From the NCBI RefSeq assembly GCF_030269925.1, contig NC_085128.1:16060501-16124500 (forward strand): 64,000 nucleotides of DNA. The letters are read 5' to 3'. Of the stretch, positions 9,104 through 19,248 are shown in pieces (position 1 is the first letter of the stretch; the number at the start of each line of letters is the position of its first letter). Made by a program: the position numbers and the translations under genes. The DNA is from Bombyx mori (Eukaryota; Arthropoda; Insecta; Lepidoptera; Bombycidae). The notes under the pieces are model-generated. The model saw only the letters and a list, made by a program, of their open reading frames with translations. It had not been told where the DNA came from and searched no databases.

Positions 9104-10040
9104 AAAAAAATGTGTGCGTGTACTAGTGTACACACGTAAGAAGTGAAACTTGTTTATGGCCTTATTTTTCGAAAAATGATCTACATGCAACTTTCTAGAA
9201 ATTGGTTAAATAAAGTTAAATTAGATAAAGTTTAAACAAAAGGATTTTATTATCATAGACATGAATACAAATAATACAATTATTTCACTTTACCTTTTTG
9301 CTACTAAGATTATTACAGCATTTTAATAATACATCTCTTTGATATCATAATACCCTGGTACTTTTCTTCCTATAAATTAATAATAATAGCACGGTCCACG
9401 TGGTGTTAAATGGGGTTCCTGAGGTTCGTGAAGTTTGACCCACCTTGAGACATGAGGTCGATTTCTCAAATCCGAAACCATGCTTCAGAACATACCGCCG
9501 TTAATTATTAATAAATCTCTTTGCTATCATAATACCCTGGTACTTTTCTTCCTATTATTTTACGTAATAACAGTAATAAATAGCACGGTCCACGTGATAT
9601 TATTAAGTGGGCTCCCTGAGATTATTGGAATTACAAAATGATTTCCGTAATCCACCTGGAGACATGAGGTCAATTTCTCAAATCGGAATCCATACTTCAG
9701 AACATACAGCCGTTAATTAATAAAGAAGGCTGTACGTCAGAGTAAAGTTATAATAATACATCTCTTTGATATCATAATACCCTGGTACTTTTCTTCCTAT
9801 TATTTTACGTAATAACAATAATAGCACGGTCCACGTGATATTAAGTGGGTTACCTGGGATTATTGCAATTACAAAATGTATTCCGTGACCCACCTTGAGA
9901 CATGAGGTCGGTTTCTCAAATGCGCATCCATACTTCAGAACATACAGCCGTTAATTAAAAGATGGCGCGTAACGGAAAAATGTGACGCGTAACCGAAAAA
10001 TGTGACGGTAAATTTTTTTCCAACGCCGATAAGGAAGTTT
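9104..10040 (+). mobile_element. TIR element with tandemly triplicated core (family T, long copy)
   Basis: The left end is GCGTGTACTAGTGTACACACG followed by GAAGTGAAACTT (9143-9154 region); the right end carries the inverse AAGTTTCACTTC near 10030. The same ends, in the version GAAGTTATACTT / AAGTATAACTTC, bound the shorter copies at 28.46 kb and 47.5 kb. Here the interior holds three tandem units (about 9328, 9510 and 9753 onward), each with CATAATACCCTGGTACTTTT and CACGGTCCACGTG blocks. No protein is encoded. Confidence 0.7.
9328..9958 (+). repeat. Three tandem units of ~180-245 bp
   Basis: Each unit starts with ATCTCTTTGATATCATAATA (variant GCTATC in the second) and ends with CAGAACATACAGCCGTTAAT (CCGCCG in the first). 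Units start near 9331, 9514 and 9756. They differ by substitutions and by a ~35-bp extra stretch at the end of unit 2, so the array is not very recent. Each unit carries the palindromic word CACGTG. Confidence 0.85.
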
Positions 10041-10045
10041 CACTT

Positions 10046-10880
10046 CAAAAACTCAAAATTTAATCGTAAAAGTTATTTTTAATTTTGTCTACGACTCGCC
10101 AAAACCGATAAGAGTACAACAATATCTATGTTTACTAATTTACTTTAGCCGTTGGACAAGCTAATACTAACGCATCACGGTAACCACTTTCGCGTGTAAT
10201 TCGCAATTTTCCACGTTCAGGTATAGACATTTAAACGAATCCATTAAAGAAATATATATTCAATTCTCATTTAATACATCAACAGTACTCTTGTACTGAG
10301 TTTTTTAATGCCAACGTCAAAGTGCGTAGACAATCTCGCAAAATTTTCACGCAACTTAGTTTTCAGCGTGTTAAAATATATATTTATAAACCACAGATTT
10401 CTTCTTGTGTCTTTACAACAAACATTAGCTACGGTCAGCACAGTACATCCCTGAGTAATTATTTAAATTTGGTTTAACTTCAGAACGTTAAGTAATGAGT
10501 CAATTGAATTAGAATAAAAGTTTGGGAAAAGTCTAAGTTAGCCAATAAGGAAAAGGCTACTATTTAGCTCGGAGCGACCAAGGTATCTATTGATAATGTC
10601 TGCACAAAATTATCATATAAAGCCTTCATACCTAGTAAGTACTACACATCTACACAGCTTCTATTTGAAAAGAGTTGGATTCAGAAGTTCAGGATTGATT
10701 TTCATATAAAATGATGGGAATAAAATTGTGAAAAAAAAACTACCAAGCTATCTGTACTTTAAAAATTAGAAGCAACAGAATTAAAGAGCAAATTGAATTA
10801 ACAATTGATTACATCTGCTCTTTAACCTGTTGACGCTAGTCACGATAGTAGAGCAATAAAATTTTGGTTTTGTCATTGGC
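10046..10880. other. AT-rich intronic DNA, nothing recognised
   Basis: This part of intron 4 of the SLC46-like gene has no open frame of note and no repeat shared with the rest of the window that I could see. Confidence 0.5.
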
Positions 10881-11500
10881 CCTTTGTGCCTGTGCAATTT
10901 TTTATATAAATCTGAAGTGTTGAAGTCAGTTAAAATGTTGTTCAGAGATTCCGCTACATACAAAATAAATAATAGTTTAAAAAAACTAACAAAATACGCT
11001 GTTATAGAAAAACCAACTAAAAAATTGAAAATAAATTTTAATAAATTTGAATTAAAAATAGTGTAAGAAAAAATGATTTTATTGTAAAAAAACGTGGGGT
11101 GCTTTTCAGGATATTATCAAAATAACCCTTCTACTCATATCTGTTCATAAAATATTTATAACTACTGATACCATGCACCCCACGCTTTTTTTACAATAAA
11201 ATCTTTTTTCTTACAGTATTTTTAATTCAAATTTATTAAAATTTATTATCTATTTTTTAGTTGGATTTTCTACAAAAGCGTATTTTGTTAGTTTTTTAAA
11301 CTATTATTTATTTTTCATTTTGCTAGTTGAATTTCAATTTTTTAAAATCTTTTTAATATTGAATCGTCATCGGTCCTTAATAAGTATACCAAATTTCAAG
11401 TTAATCCGAAGTTTTGAAGGGGGTCAAAATCATGTTCAAAGATTCCGTTACATACATACATACGTCTGAAGCTAATAAAAACGTATTAAAAAGGAACACA
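10881..11500 (+). repeat. Foldback repeat, copy 1 (150-bp inverted arms)
   Basis: Left arm about 10955-11095 and right arm about 11167-11320 are inverted copies of each other, meeting around GTGGGGTGC / GCACCCCACG with a ~70-base loop. The flank after the right arm (GGTCAAAATCATGTTCAAAG) is also echoed at 10920 in direct orientation. A second copy of the family lies at 62.7-63.2 kb. The small frames across it are by-products of AT-rich repeats. Confidence 0.75.
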
Positions 11501-11756
11501 CTAGTACATACCTAGCGCAGACAATAAAATTTATGAATAGCAATCTTATTTTCCTTGAAATCACAAAGGCCTGCCGCTGTACTGAGCTCACGAATGCCCC
11601 GGAGACTAAATCTGTTCTGATTGTTCGTGGATTTGCTAGTATAAACGTCGTCTTCTTGTCATCAAAATGATCAAGTTATAATCTGTTATAGTCTTATTAC
11701 AAATAATTAACTATACAGGCTCAGTTCTATGTCAGATTTAAGCTTGTGGAGAGTAC

Positions 11757-11850
11757 TTAACGGTTGGTAGCGACTTGGCTCTGCACTTGACATTGCTAAC
11801 GTCCATGGGCGGTCCAGGTAGGCAGTACATACGACTGCCTACAAAGGCAA
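11757..11850 (+). repeat. Diverged CR1-type LINE 3' tail
   Basis: It holds CTTGGCTCTGCACTTGACATTG, GTCCATGGGCGG and a CTGCCTACAAAGGCAAT end. It is immediately followed by element X, the same junction type as at 7,994. Confidence 0.7.
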
Positions 11851-11852
11851 TT

Positions 11853-12166
11853 AAAAAATATGTGTGGTGTCGTGGGACACCGGATAGGAACGAAGTTCCT
11901 TATTATAAAAATATAAATTTTAAGTTCTATTCGTGGTACAAAGAAAATAAAATTGGAGGTTCGGCAACAACCCACGGTCATTCGGTAACGTGCGAACTTA
12001 TTGTGGTACACTTCATTCACGGTTGATTGCATAAGAGTTGGTGTATTGCGCAAACGAACGCTCGTGAGATCGTGGTCAATGAAAAAAATATACGTTATTC
12101 TTTGTACGTTATTACAAAGTTAAGTCGTACACTGTGTGCATTACTAATAAAAATCTTACGTTACAA
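11853..12166 (+). repeat. Element X, copy 2 (right end missing)
   Basis: It matches 7994-8345 from the GTCGTGGGACACCGGATAGG block and GGAACGAAGTTCCTTAT to the CTAATAAAAATCTTACG stretch. It lacks the right terminal repeat, so it is 3'-truncated. Confidence 0.75.
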
Positions 12167-12169
12167 AAA

Positions 12170-12605
12170 AATTACATCCTATAATTGACTAATCAAACCG
12201 GGTCATGCTCGCATGCTATTATCGATAATTGTAAAAAAACATTGATTTCTTAAAACTATTCCTGCGTCACGTACCTTATTGGTGGTACTATAAAAACATT
12301 CTTTGGAGCGCCAAGAATAAAAGAACCAAATACCATCACTAATGGTTTCGGAAAGCAAAGAAAACTAACATACAAACACTTAAAAAGAAGATAATTTTCG
12401 CTTAAAAAGCTTCGTCCCCCATAGATTATACTTCATATCATGTGGTCGAATATCCAACAGTGGAATGAGAGGTCAATTTTTTCCGATAATGGCAAATACA
12501 CATTTCTATAAAGGATCTCCTCAAATCAACTCAATGTTTTGGGCATAACAAACGGACAGAGGTACTTTCGTATTATTTTGTCATATAACATCTAACAGTA
12601 TACAA
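12170..12605. other. Intronic DNA, nothing recognised
   Basis: No coding frame, known repeat or RNA gene was seen in this AT-rich stretch of intron 4. Confidence 0.45.
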
Positions 12606-12611
12606 GTAAAT

Positions 12612-12832
12612 TCAAATCTATACTAACATATAAATCTACAGTGATTTTTACGGATGTTCCGTTTTAACTACTGAACCATGCATCCTATTGACTTGAAACT
12701 TGGTATCCATGTAGAAAATACATGTACTTAATGGATAGGCTAATATTTATAAGAGTGTTGGACTCCCTAATAATAATGACAATAAATAATAATGTTAATT
12801 TTAAATGCCCAACGAAGCGGGCGAGTACGGAT
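12612..12832 (-). repeat. RTE-tail SINE-like element (family R1), copy
   Basis: It is the inverse of 24729-24982 and matches 34063-34278: shared blocks are CGGATGTTCCGTTTTAACTA, ACTTGGTATCCATGTAG and a GCCCAACGAAGCGGGCGAGT end. On the minus strand the element begins with the CTAGCTG...CGCTTCG start typical of insect RTE-derived repeats. Confidence 0.7.
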
Positions 12833-13093
12833 AGTTTTTTTTATAAATCGATATGTTATTGTTGCAGTATCCTATTTTGTAAAAGCCACCTGAGATCCCT
12901 CGACGGCTTTATTTTACAATTGGGTCTGGCAGGTATCGCTACGATTAGATGTCAATTTTGTTTTTCTGGAAAACATTACGTCCACCTTTAGTCTAGTATA
13001 AAATTATAATACTTTCTTGTAACTTAACAAAATTTGTATTCTTTTTCATTGTCTGTATAATTTATCGTAAGCTATTTTAAGAGACAATCAAAT

Positions 13094-13340
13094 CTTTTTT
13101 TTATTGCTTAGATGGGTGGACGAGCTCACAGCCTACCTGGTGTTAAGTGGTTACTGGAGCCCATGGACATCTACAACGTAAATGCGCGACCCACCTTTAG
13201 ATATAAGTTCTAAGGTCTCAGTATAGTTACAACGGCTGCCCCACCCTTCAAACCGAAACGCATCACTGCTTCACGGCAGAAATAGGTAGCGCGGTGGTAT
13301 CTACCCGTGCGGACTCACAAGAGTGCCTACCACCGGTATC
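13094..13340 (-). repeat. Bm1 SINE, 5'-truncated
   Basis: Inverse of the Bm1 consensus: T-run, GCTTAGATGGGTGGACGAGC, body and ends at CCTACCACC near 13330. It lies in intron 4. Confidence 0.9.
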
Positions 13341-13644
13341 AGTCGACTCTGGGATAATTAAGTAATCTAACGTCGTATAAAGTATATTAATATCTGTACA
13401 AAGTGATTTGTCTCATTCATTTCGTTTAATTGTTTGTCTAATAAAGTAAATGTTGTTCGTAATGACAAACAATTTACGTCTCAAGTAAATTACTGTGATT
13501 AATGTTTCAATACATCAATGAGCTACACCTAGTTGTGTGAATTAGTTCTTTGAAGTAAAACGTTGAGAACTATTTCGGTTTGACAAGTTCATTTTATCAC
13601 ATAACCCAAATAACTGTCTATACCTTTGCACTAAAATAAGATAG

Positions 13645-13910
13645 TTTTTTATTTTTATTTTTTATTGCGTAGATGTGTGGACGAGCTCACAGCCCACCTG
13701 GTGTTAAGTGGTTACTGGAACCCATAGACATCTACAACGTAAATGCGCCACACACCTTGAGATTTAAGTTCTAAGGTATAGTACAGTATCAGTATAGTTA
13801 CAACGGCTGCCCCACCCTTCAAACCGAAACGCATGACTGCTTCACGGCAGAAAAAGGCGGGGCGGTGGTACCTACCCGTGCGGACTCACAAGAGGTCCTA
13901 CCCTCAGTAA
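13645..13910 (-). repeat. Bm1 SINE, 5'-truncated
   Basis: The T-rich start, GATGTGTGGACGAGCTCAC, body and CCTACCCTCAGTAA end define a Bm1 copy ~300 bp from the previous one, in the same orientation. Confidence 0.9.
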
Positions 13911-14227
13911 AAAAATGTAATTTAAGTGTTAATAAATTCCTAAACAAAGCTGTGCTTGAAAATAGAACATAGCTTCGAATAGCTTAATAACAAAATTGAA
14001 ACACTTTTCTTGGTTAGCCATTTCATACATTTCTTCTGTGATATAAATACGATCTACAACAAAGCCTTTGCCTGTATTTTTTATACATAATACATATATT
14101 TTTCAGTACAATTTTGGAAGAAAATATATCAAAATGTCAGTATTTTTTCCAATAACTAGACGGAAATATATGTACTTTAAATACCACTTTATTTTGGTTC
14201 AATTGTTGATAGTTCGCAAATAATCTT

Positions 14228-14448
14228 TTTCTTTTCTTTCCTACCTATGCTGTTAGCCTTGAGAAGCTATTTCAGCTTCGCCCAAACATGTAGATGAGCT
14301 CACGGAGCTCTAACCGGGAGTGTTGCTAACACTAGCCCTAGCAAGAGCAGTGCTTCACAAAATCTAACACCGGATCGGAAACGCGACCCACTGAGAAGAT
14401 CCGGCGAGAAAATCAGTGAGTTATGGGTTAATTCACCCGTGGCAAATA
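14228..14448 (-). repeat. LINE 3' end, family B (related to BMC1 tail)
   Basis: Inverse of the tail seen at 56332-56518. Landmarks are CTACCTATGCTGTTAGCC, GCACTGCTCTTGCTAGGG on the complementary strand and the hairpin CCCACTGAG. The second stem arm is mutated here (ATCAGTGAG). Confidence 0.75.
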
Positions 14449-14449
14449 A

Positions 14450-15635
14450 TCTTGTGGAATAACTAAATTAAATTAAATTCACATTATCCTCATTTTAGGT
14501 ATTGCTTAATTAATGTGTGTTGACATAATTATTCACCAGACTTTTTCGTTAAATAAATAATTAATTTTACTGTCATCATTTCAAAGCCACATCTGTTTTT
14601 TTAAACTCTCAATTCTGATTTATCAGTGTCAGTTATAGCGTAGCACGATGTGGACCGTAAGGATCTACCAAAGTTACGTTTTCAAACTTATAAATAGTGT
14701 TTTTTATTTGTTACGAACAAAGTAATAACTTGAATGAATCAAAGTATTGTAATCAACGTATCTATTCTTCAAAGTAAATAATAACGCTAATCGATTTCTG
14801 TTTGTTTGTTTAGGCTTTCATATTTATCGTTTGCCGATTATAAAGTTTGTTCGTGGCGCTTCGATATCTGTATTTACAATACTATCATAAACAGCAACAG
14901 AAATTTGCAAATTAAAAAACATAATCAGACAACTTTTTTTTTTTGTCGGATTCATTATTTATGTTCAATACATTTTGTTCTTCGATAAAATTTAAATACA
15001 GAGAGGGACTTGGTATTTTCTTTTTTGACATTCGTAAAGTTCCTTTCATGGATTCCATGAAAAAGACTGTCAGTTATCGCAAGAAAAGCCTTAATGGAAA
15101 AGTCTAGACAGAAACTATTATATATTATGCTTTTATCTCTTCTAGAATTTCCTCGAATATCAAATTATTATTTAAATTAGTTTTCCTGTAGTTAAAAAAT
15201 CGCATTAACATTTGCGGGATGGTGAAATTTGATCAATAATCGCTAAAAAAACAGTCACTCACCCAGCTCCTCACTCGTCACTAACTTTGACGCTATTGAG
15301 CGCATTGCGATGAACGATGTACCATTGAATATCTCTACCAATGGAGCTAAAACAGAATAAAAGATAAGAGATTGTAATATTTCACGTTAAGGCCTTTTCT
15401 TCTTGCCTTTAACCCAAATTGTCTGGATAAGGGCAATTATTATTAACACAATAATAATAAATATTAACTTTGACGTCACGAAAACACTGTTATTTAAAAA
15501 AAAGGTTGTCCACACTCAACGATGTTGTTAGGATTTTCTCGCCACAAAAACGACTACCCTTAAAATTCAAATTCCTAATAACCTTTTAGTTTGAAAAAAT
15601 ATGCTAAATAAGGACAGGCGTTATGCAGATAAGCC
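14450..15635. other. Intronic AT-rich DNA, nothing recognised
   Basis: Within intron 4 I find no gene, repeat family shared with other parts of the window, or structured RNA. The small frame at 14806-14988 lacks any recognisable domain. Confidence 0.45.
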
Positions 15636-15639
15636 ACGG

Positions 15640-15755
15640 TAGGCAACTGCTCGGCTGTACCCCTGGCATTGCCGAAGTCCATGGGCGACGGTAACCACTC
15701 ACCATCAGGTGGGCCGTATGCTCGTCTGGCTACAAGGCCAATAAATAAATAAAAA
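15640..15755 (+). repeat. CR1-type LINE 3' tail
   Basis: CCCCTGGCATTGCCGAAGTC, GGTAACCACTCACCATCAGG and CAATAAATAAATAAAA match the LINE at 19.5-23.2 kb. It ends 54 bases from exon 4 of the SLC46-like gene, in its downstream intron. Confidence 0.85.
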
Positions 15756-15809
15756 CGTCACAGGAAGTCGAAAAATGATTATGTCTGTATTCGTTATGTC
15801 GGGACATAC

Positions 15810-15947
15810 CTATGTAAATCTCAGCAGTGGTCGTGGCGAAAGCGAAGACCAGAGACGCGAAGATCTTGCTAGTGCAAGAGATGATGCCCACTACAGTGTC
15901 GTCCAGCTTCATGAAGTCACTGAATATGCTGATTGAGAACAATGTAC
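15810..15947 (-). CDS. SLC46-like transporter, exon 4
   Basis: Minus-strand exon between the acceptor ...GGGTACAG (AG at 15949-15948) and the donor GTATGTCC (15809 downward). It carries 45 full codons (TLFSISIFSDFMKLDDTVVG then IISCTSKIFASLVFAFATTT, ending AEIYI) with 2 bases before and 1 after, in phase with its neighbours. The content is membrane-helix-like, with an intracellular MKLDD-type turn, as expected for helices 8-10 of an SLC46-type MFS protein. Confidence 0.88.
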
Positions 15948-16002
15948 CTGTACCCAAATGAAAAGGGGTTACTTTAATTTGTCCGGTTTTCGAAATCGAC
16001 AA

Positions 16003-16350
16003 TACGTGACGTCACACTGCATGCGCATCATGAAAAGTCTGCCCATTTTTTTTTATTGCTTGATGTGTGAACGAGCTCACAGCCCACCTGGTGCTAAGTG
16101 GTTACTGACGCCCATAGACATCTACAACGTACATACGCCACCGACCTTGAGATATAAGTTCTGAGTTCTCAGTATAGTATATCTCTCTCTCGCACGGTCT
16201 AGCTTATGAGTGTGATGGGGACAGTTAATGTTTTGCTTTTGTTAATGTTTATAAATATAGCGTGTTTTTATTTTATTATTGTTTTAACATTAAATTATTA
16301 TTAACTATTATAATTGCATAAGTAGATAAAAAAAATGCTATAGCTTTACC
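16003..16350 (+). repeat. MITE family M, copy split by Bm1
   Basis: GTGACGTCACACTGCATGCG (left) and CTCTCTCGCACGGTCTAG to GCTATAGCTTTACCGCGGC (right) match 59557-59790. A Bm1 copy is inserted between, at about 16046-16181. The left terminal part is absent. Lies in intron 3. Confidence 0.75.
16046..16181 (-). repeat. Bm1 SINE, strongly truncated, inside MITE M
   Basis: The T-run, GATGTGTGAACGAGCTCAC and the body up to GTTCTCAGTATAG are present; the rest of Bm1 is missing. Confidence 0.88.
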
Positions 16351-16487
16351 GCGGCAGTTCCCGAATGCCACACGTGTTTTTTTTTATTTACCATTCATTT
16401 CGTTCGTCTAACTAATATGTCAGAGCTATAAGATTCGCATAGTACCGAAGACGGCTGACACATAGTGGACGGTTACTTCCCACTTAC

Positions 16488-16589
16488 CCACTAAATTGGT
16501 GATGATGCTATACGTGCAGAACATACTGAATTGTACCTCGTCCCAATTAAATCTGTACCTCATGAATAAATACAAAACATTCATTTCAC
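16488..16589 (-). CDS. SLC46-like transporter, exon 3
   Basis: Minus-strand exon with acceptor TTTCCAG (AG at 16591-16590) and donor GTAAGTG (16487 downward). It encodes 33 codons, EMNVLYLFMRYRFNWDEVQF then SMFCTYSIITNLV, with 2 bases before and 1 after. The GE-x-VLYLF-x-RY-x-FNWDE-x-QF signature is the hallmark of SLC46-type transporters at the start of the C-terminal half. Phases agree with exons 2 and 4. Confidence 0.92.
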
Positions 16590-16670
16590 CTGGAAACAAA
16601 AAACAAATAAAAATTAGTGACGAAACCATTAAAACTCACCGTTGTGATTTTACTAATATTTATTTGAAAA

Positions 16671-16945
16671 CTAGCTGACCCGGCAGACTGCGTAGTGTCT
16701 CAATCGATAAATAAAAGACCTAAACTTTTGTATAAAATAAACTAATAAAAGAAATCTGTTCGACGGAGAACACATCAAAGGGAAAACAAAATTGTTATTT
16801 TTATTTAATTCCGAGCATTTTCATATTTATCTACCTTTTAAACCATCGCTGGACTTGCACAAATAATTCAAGACCAAAATTAGCTAAATCGGTCCAGCCG
16901 TACTCGGATTTTAGCGAGACTAACGAACAGCAGTTCATTTATATA
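16671..16945 (+). repeat. RTE-derived SINE-like repeat (family R2)
   Basis: It begins CTAGCTGACCCGGCAGACTG and ends near GGTCCAGCCGTACTCGG and CTAACGAACAGC. This is the usual layout of insect RTE-type 3'-tail repeats; a second copy is at 18958-19499. Confidence 0.7.
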
Positions 16946-17516
16946 TCTCCTCCTTGCGTCGTATTCCTCATTGCTGAGGGTCGTGACCACCCTTTTGTAT
17001 CACCTTCGCACGCACGATTTTTCTCCATCCATTCTTGTCTCTGGCGGTGTGGAGGGCGTTGTGAAATGTGGAATCAAGAGCGGTGCGGATCTGGTCGGAC
17101 CAACGTATTGGGCTGCGCCCCCGAGGTCTTTTCCCATCTATCTTACCAGTCACGATGAGCCTCTCGAGATTGCTACCATCCTTCCGTGCGATGTGACCAA
17201 AGTATTCAAGGACTCTACGAAGACACTCGGATGACAGCCGCGAGGAGATTTTGAGTTCTTGCAAGATTGATACGTTGGTCCGAAATGCTGTCCACGGAAT
17301 ACGCAGCATCTTTCTCCAGCACCACATCTCAAAGGCGTCAATGCGTCTGCGGTCTGCAGATTTCAGTGACCAGGTCTCAGCGCCATACGAAAAAATCGAG
17401 AAAACTAGAGTCCGTACCAGTTTGGTTTTGGTCTTTACGGATATGTTGCGATCTCTCCAGATTTTTCCGAGCTGAGTCATGGCACTCTTAGCCATACCAA
17501 TTCTTCGGCGCACTTC

Positions 17517-17517
<1 letters not shown>
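16946..17517 (-). pseudogene. RTE-type LINE reverse transcriptase C-terminus (5'-truncated)
   Basis: The minus-strand frame from about 17520 to 16968 encodes the end of an RTE-type endonuclease/reverse transcriptase: RTLVFSIFSYGAETWSL, the FGHIARKD motif and KRPRGRSPIRWSDQI near the end. It finishes with GGHDPQQ and a 3' UTR holding the CCTCAGCAATGAGG inverted repeat typical of these LINEs. The catalytic part of RT is missing; the element is cut at the (TA)n run 17518-17552. It lies in intron 2 of the SLC46-like gene, on the same strand. Non-functional alone. Confidence 0.85.

Positions 17518-17552
<35 letters not shown>
17518..17552. repeat. (TA)n microsatellite
   Basis: About 16 TA units mark the broken 5' end of the RTE fragment. 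Confidence 0.95.
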
Positions 17553-17553
<1 letters not shown>

Positions 17554-17905
17554 TAGAAGATTACCAAAAACATGTTCTTAATACACTGAAGTAATATAAA
17601 GGCGAACTAACTTGGAAAATGATAACCTATGATAGCATTAGAACATCACCCATCCAAAATACCCCATAATTATATTTACCCGTGCTGACTTAAAATACGG
17701 GTTGGCTTTTTTGTCACAAGTGATACCCGAAGTTGCACACTTCAGCAATAATGGACGATTTTAAATCATTCGTTCCAGCTGAGATTCCAGCTTCATTTCT
17801 TAAAGCTTCAAATGACACTCCGAGGGCCATGACCTCTTCACAGTCTACGCAATAAAAATAATAAAAACCTACCTATAGCTAAGCGTTAAGCATACTTGGA
17901 CTCAC

Positions 17906-18065
17906 CGTGTAAAGGCCCAAATATAACGCATACGACAACAATTAACAGCGAGACCCTAAGTCTTCTCCGCCGTGGGCCGGTTCTGAAAGCCACCGTCAGC
18001 GTCTCCCTCACGTGGCGGGCGTCAAAGAATGAACATATCCATCCGCGACAACCAACCGGTTGCTC
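17906..18065 (-). CDS. SLC46-like transporter, exon 2
   Basis: Minus-strand exon from acceptor TTTTTTAG (AG at 18067-18066) to donor GTGAGTCC (17905 downward). It gives 53 codons plus one base: EQPVGCRGWICSFFDARHVR, then ETLTVAFRTGPRRRRLRVSL and LIVVVCVIFGPLH. The FFD-x-RHV-x-ET-x-x-VAF-x-x-R motif is the cytosolic central loop of SLC46-type proteins, followed by helix 7. It joins exon 1 in phase 0 and exon 3 in phase 1. Confidence 0.92.
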
Positions 18066-18124
18066 CTAAAAAATAAAATAAAAAATACAACAACATTGAC
18101 AATACCTAACTTTCAGATTTTTAT

Positions 18125-18200
18125 TTTACTGGTGGTAGGACTAGTGGTAGGTGTTGTGAGTCCGCACGAGTAGCTAATGTCATTGTGGTAACTGTCAGTT
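18125..18200 (+). repeat. Bm1 fragment (5' part of the truncated form)
   Basis: ACTGGTGGTAGGAC and GTGAGTCCGCACGAGTAG match Bm1, but the copy stops after ~70 bases. Confidence 0.55.
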
Positions 18201-18337
18201 TGGATAACTCATATCGACGGACTTGATCAGATCTTAGCTTCGAATGGGTCTCTGGTCTATGGTGCTGCCGAAGGATTTTTCAAATAATAACTAAATATAA
18301 TTTAAAAACTAAAGAGTGTCGCTTGAAAAATATTACT

Positions 18338-18568
18338 GGTGAGTCCGCACGGGTAGATACCATCACTTGGACTATTTCTGCCGTGAAGCAATAATGCATT
18401 TTGGTTTGAAGGCGGGGCAGCCGTTGTAACTATACTGAGACATTAGAACTCATATATCAAGGTGGGTGGCGGCATTTACATTGTAGATGTCTATGGGCTC
18501 CGGTAACCACTTAACACCAGGTGGGCTGTGAGCTCGTCCGCCCAACTATGCAATAACATTTAAAAAAA
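18338..18568 (+). repeat. Bm1 SINE, 5'-truncated
   Basis: From GGTGAGTCCGCACGGGTAG through GTCTATGGGCTCCGGTAACC to a CAATAACATTTAAAA tail; in intron 1. Confidence 0.9.
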
Positions 18569-18983
18569 CCGAGCAGCATTCACACTCGCAAACTTTAAAT
18601 TCTATTATTGTTTAACATCGACAGACCAAGTAGATATTCGTTTTATAGTATTAAAAATGTAGACAATATTTTAAATACATAGCAAACAAACCAAGATACA
18701 CGTGAGAATATATTATGATCGCAATTCACATGCTACTACAGTATTTATAATTTATTTAAAACATGAAATTCCCAGCCCTGAGTCCGATATCTTACAAGAA
18801 CAGCGACTGGGCTGTAAGCGCAAGATCCCAATGTTCATACACATCTATAATAATATTTTATTAATTAAAGTTGTTTTCACACCCAAAAGGGTGTACTGAA
18901 CAATGTATTCATTTTTTATTAAAGTTAACTGTTAATGTGTGTAGATTTTATCCAATACTAGCCGACCCGGCAGACTTCTTAGT

Positions 18984-19248
18984 GCGCGTAGATTCGCCGT
19001 GCAACCTAACCCATGAATCAGCCCGCTGAGTTTCTCGCCGGATCTTCTCAGCGGGTCGCGATTCCGATCCGGTAGTAGATTCATTCGCGAAGCAGCTACT
19101 CTTGAGCTGTTAGGTCTCCTTCGGAGGCGCTCGGGTAGCTGTTAGCAAATCCCACCCCTCCTGGCTGAGCCTTTACTCGCCCACCTGTCCTGGTGAAACT
19201 GGAAAGGCCTTCGGGCCACCAGTAATCATTTAATCATAATAAAAAAAA
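18984..19248 (+). mobile_element. BMC1-type LINE 3' end, inserted in R2 repeat
   Basis: It begins in the last coding bases (CCGTGCAACCTAACCCATG), contains the hairpin CCCGCTGAG...CTCAGCGGG, and ends CCACCAGTAATCATTTAATC plus A-run. It is flanked by an exact 10-bp duplication ACTTCTTAGT (18974-18983, 19249-19258). Confidence 0.9.

Noticed and set aside
9328..9958. CRISPR-like array
   Set aside because: Units are ~200 bp tandem repeats without short direct repeats and unique spacers, in a eukaryotic genome.
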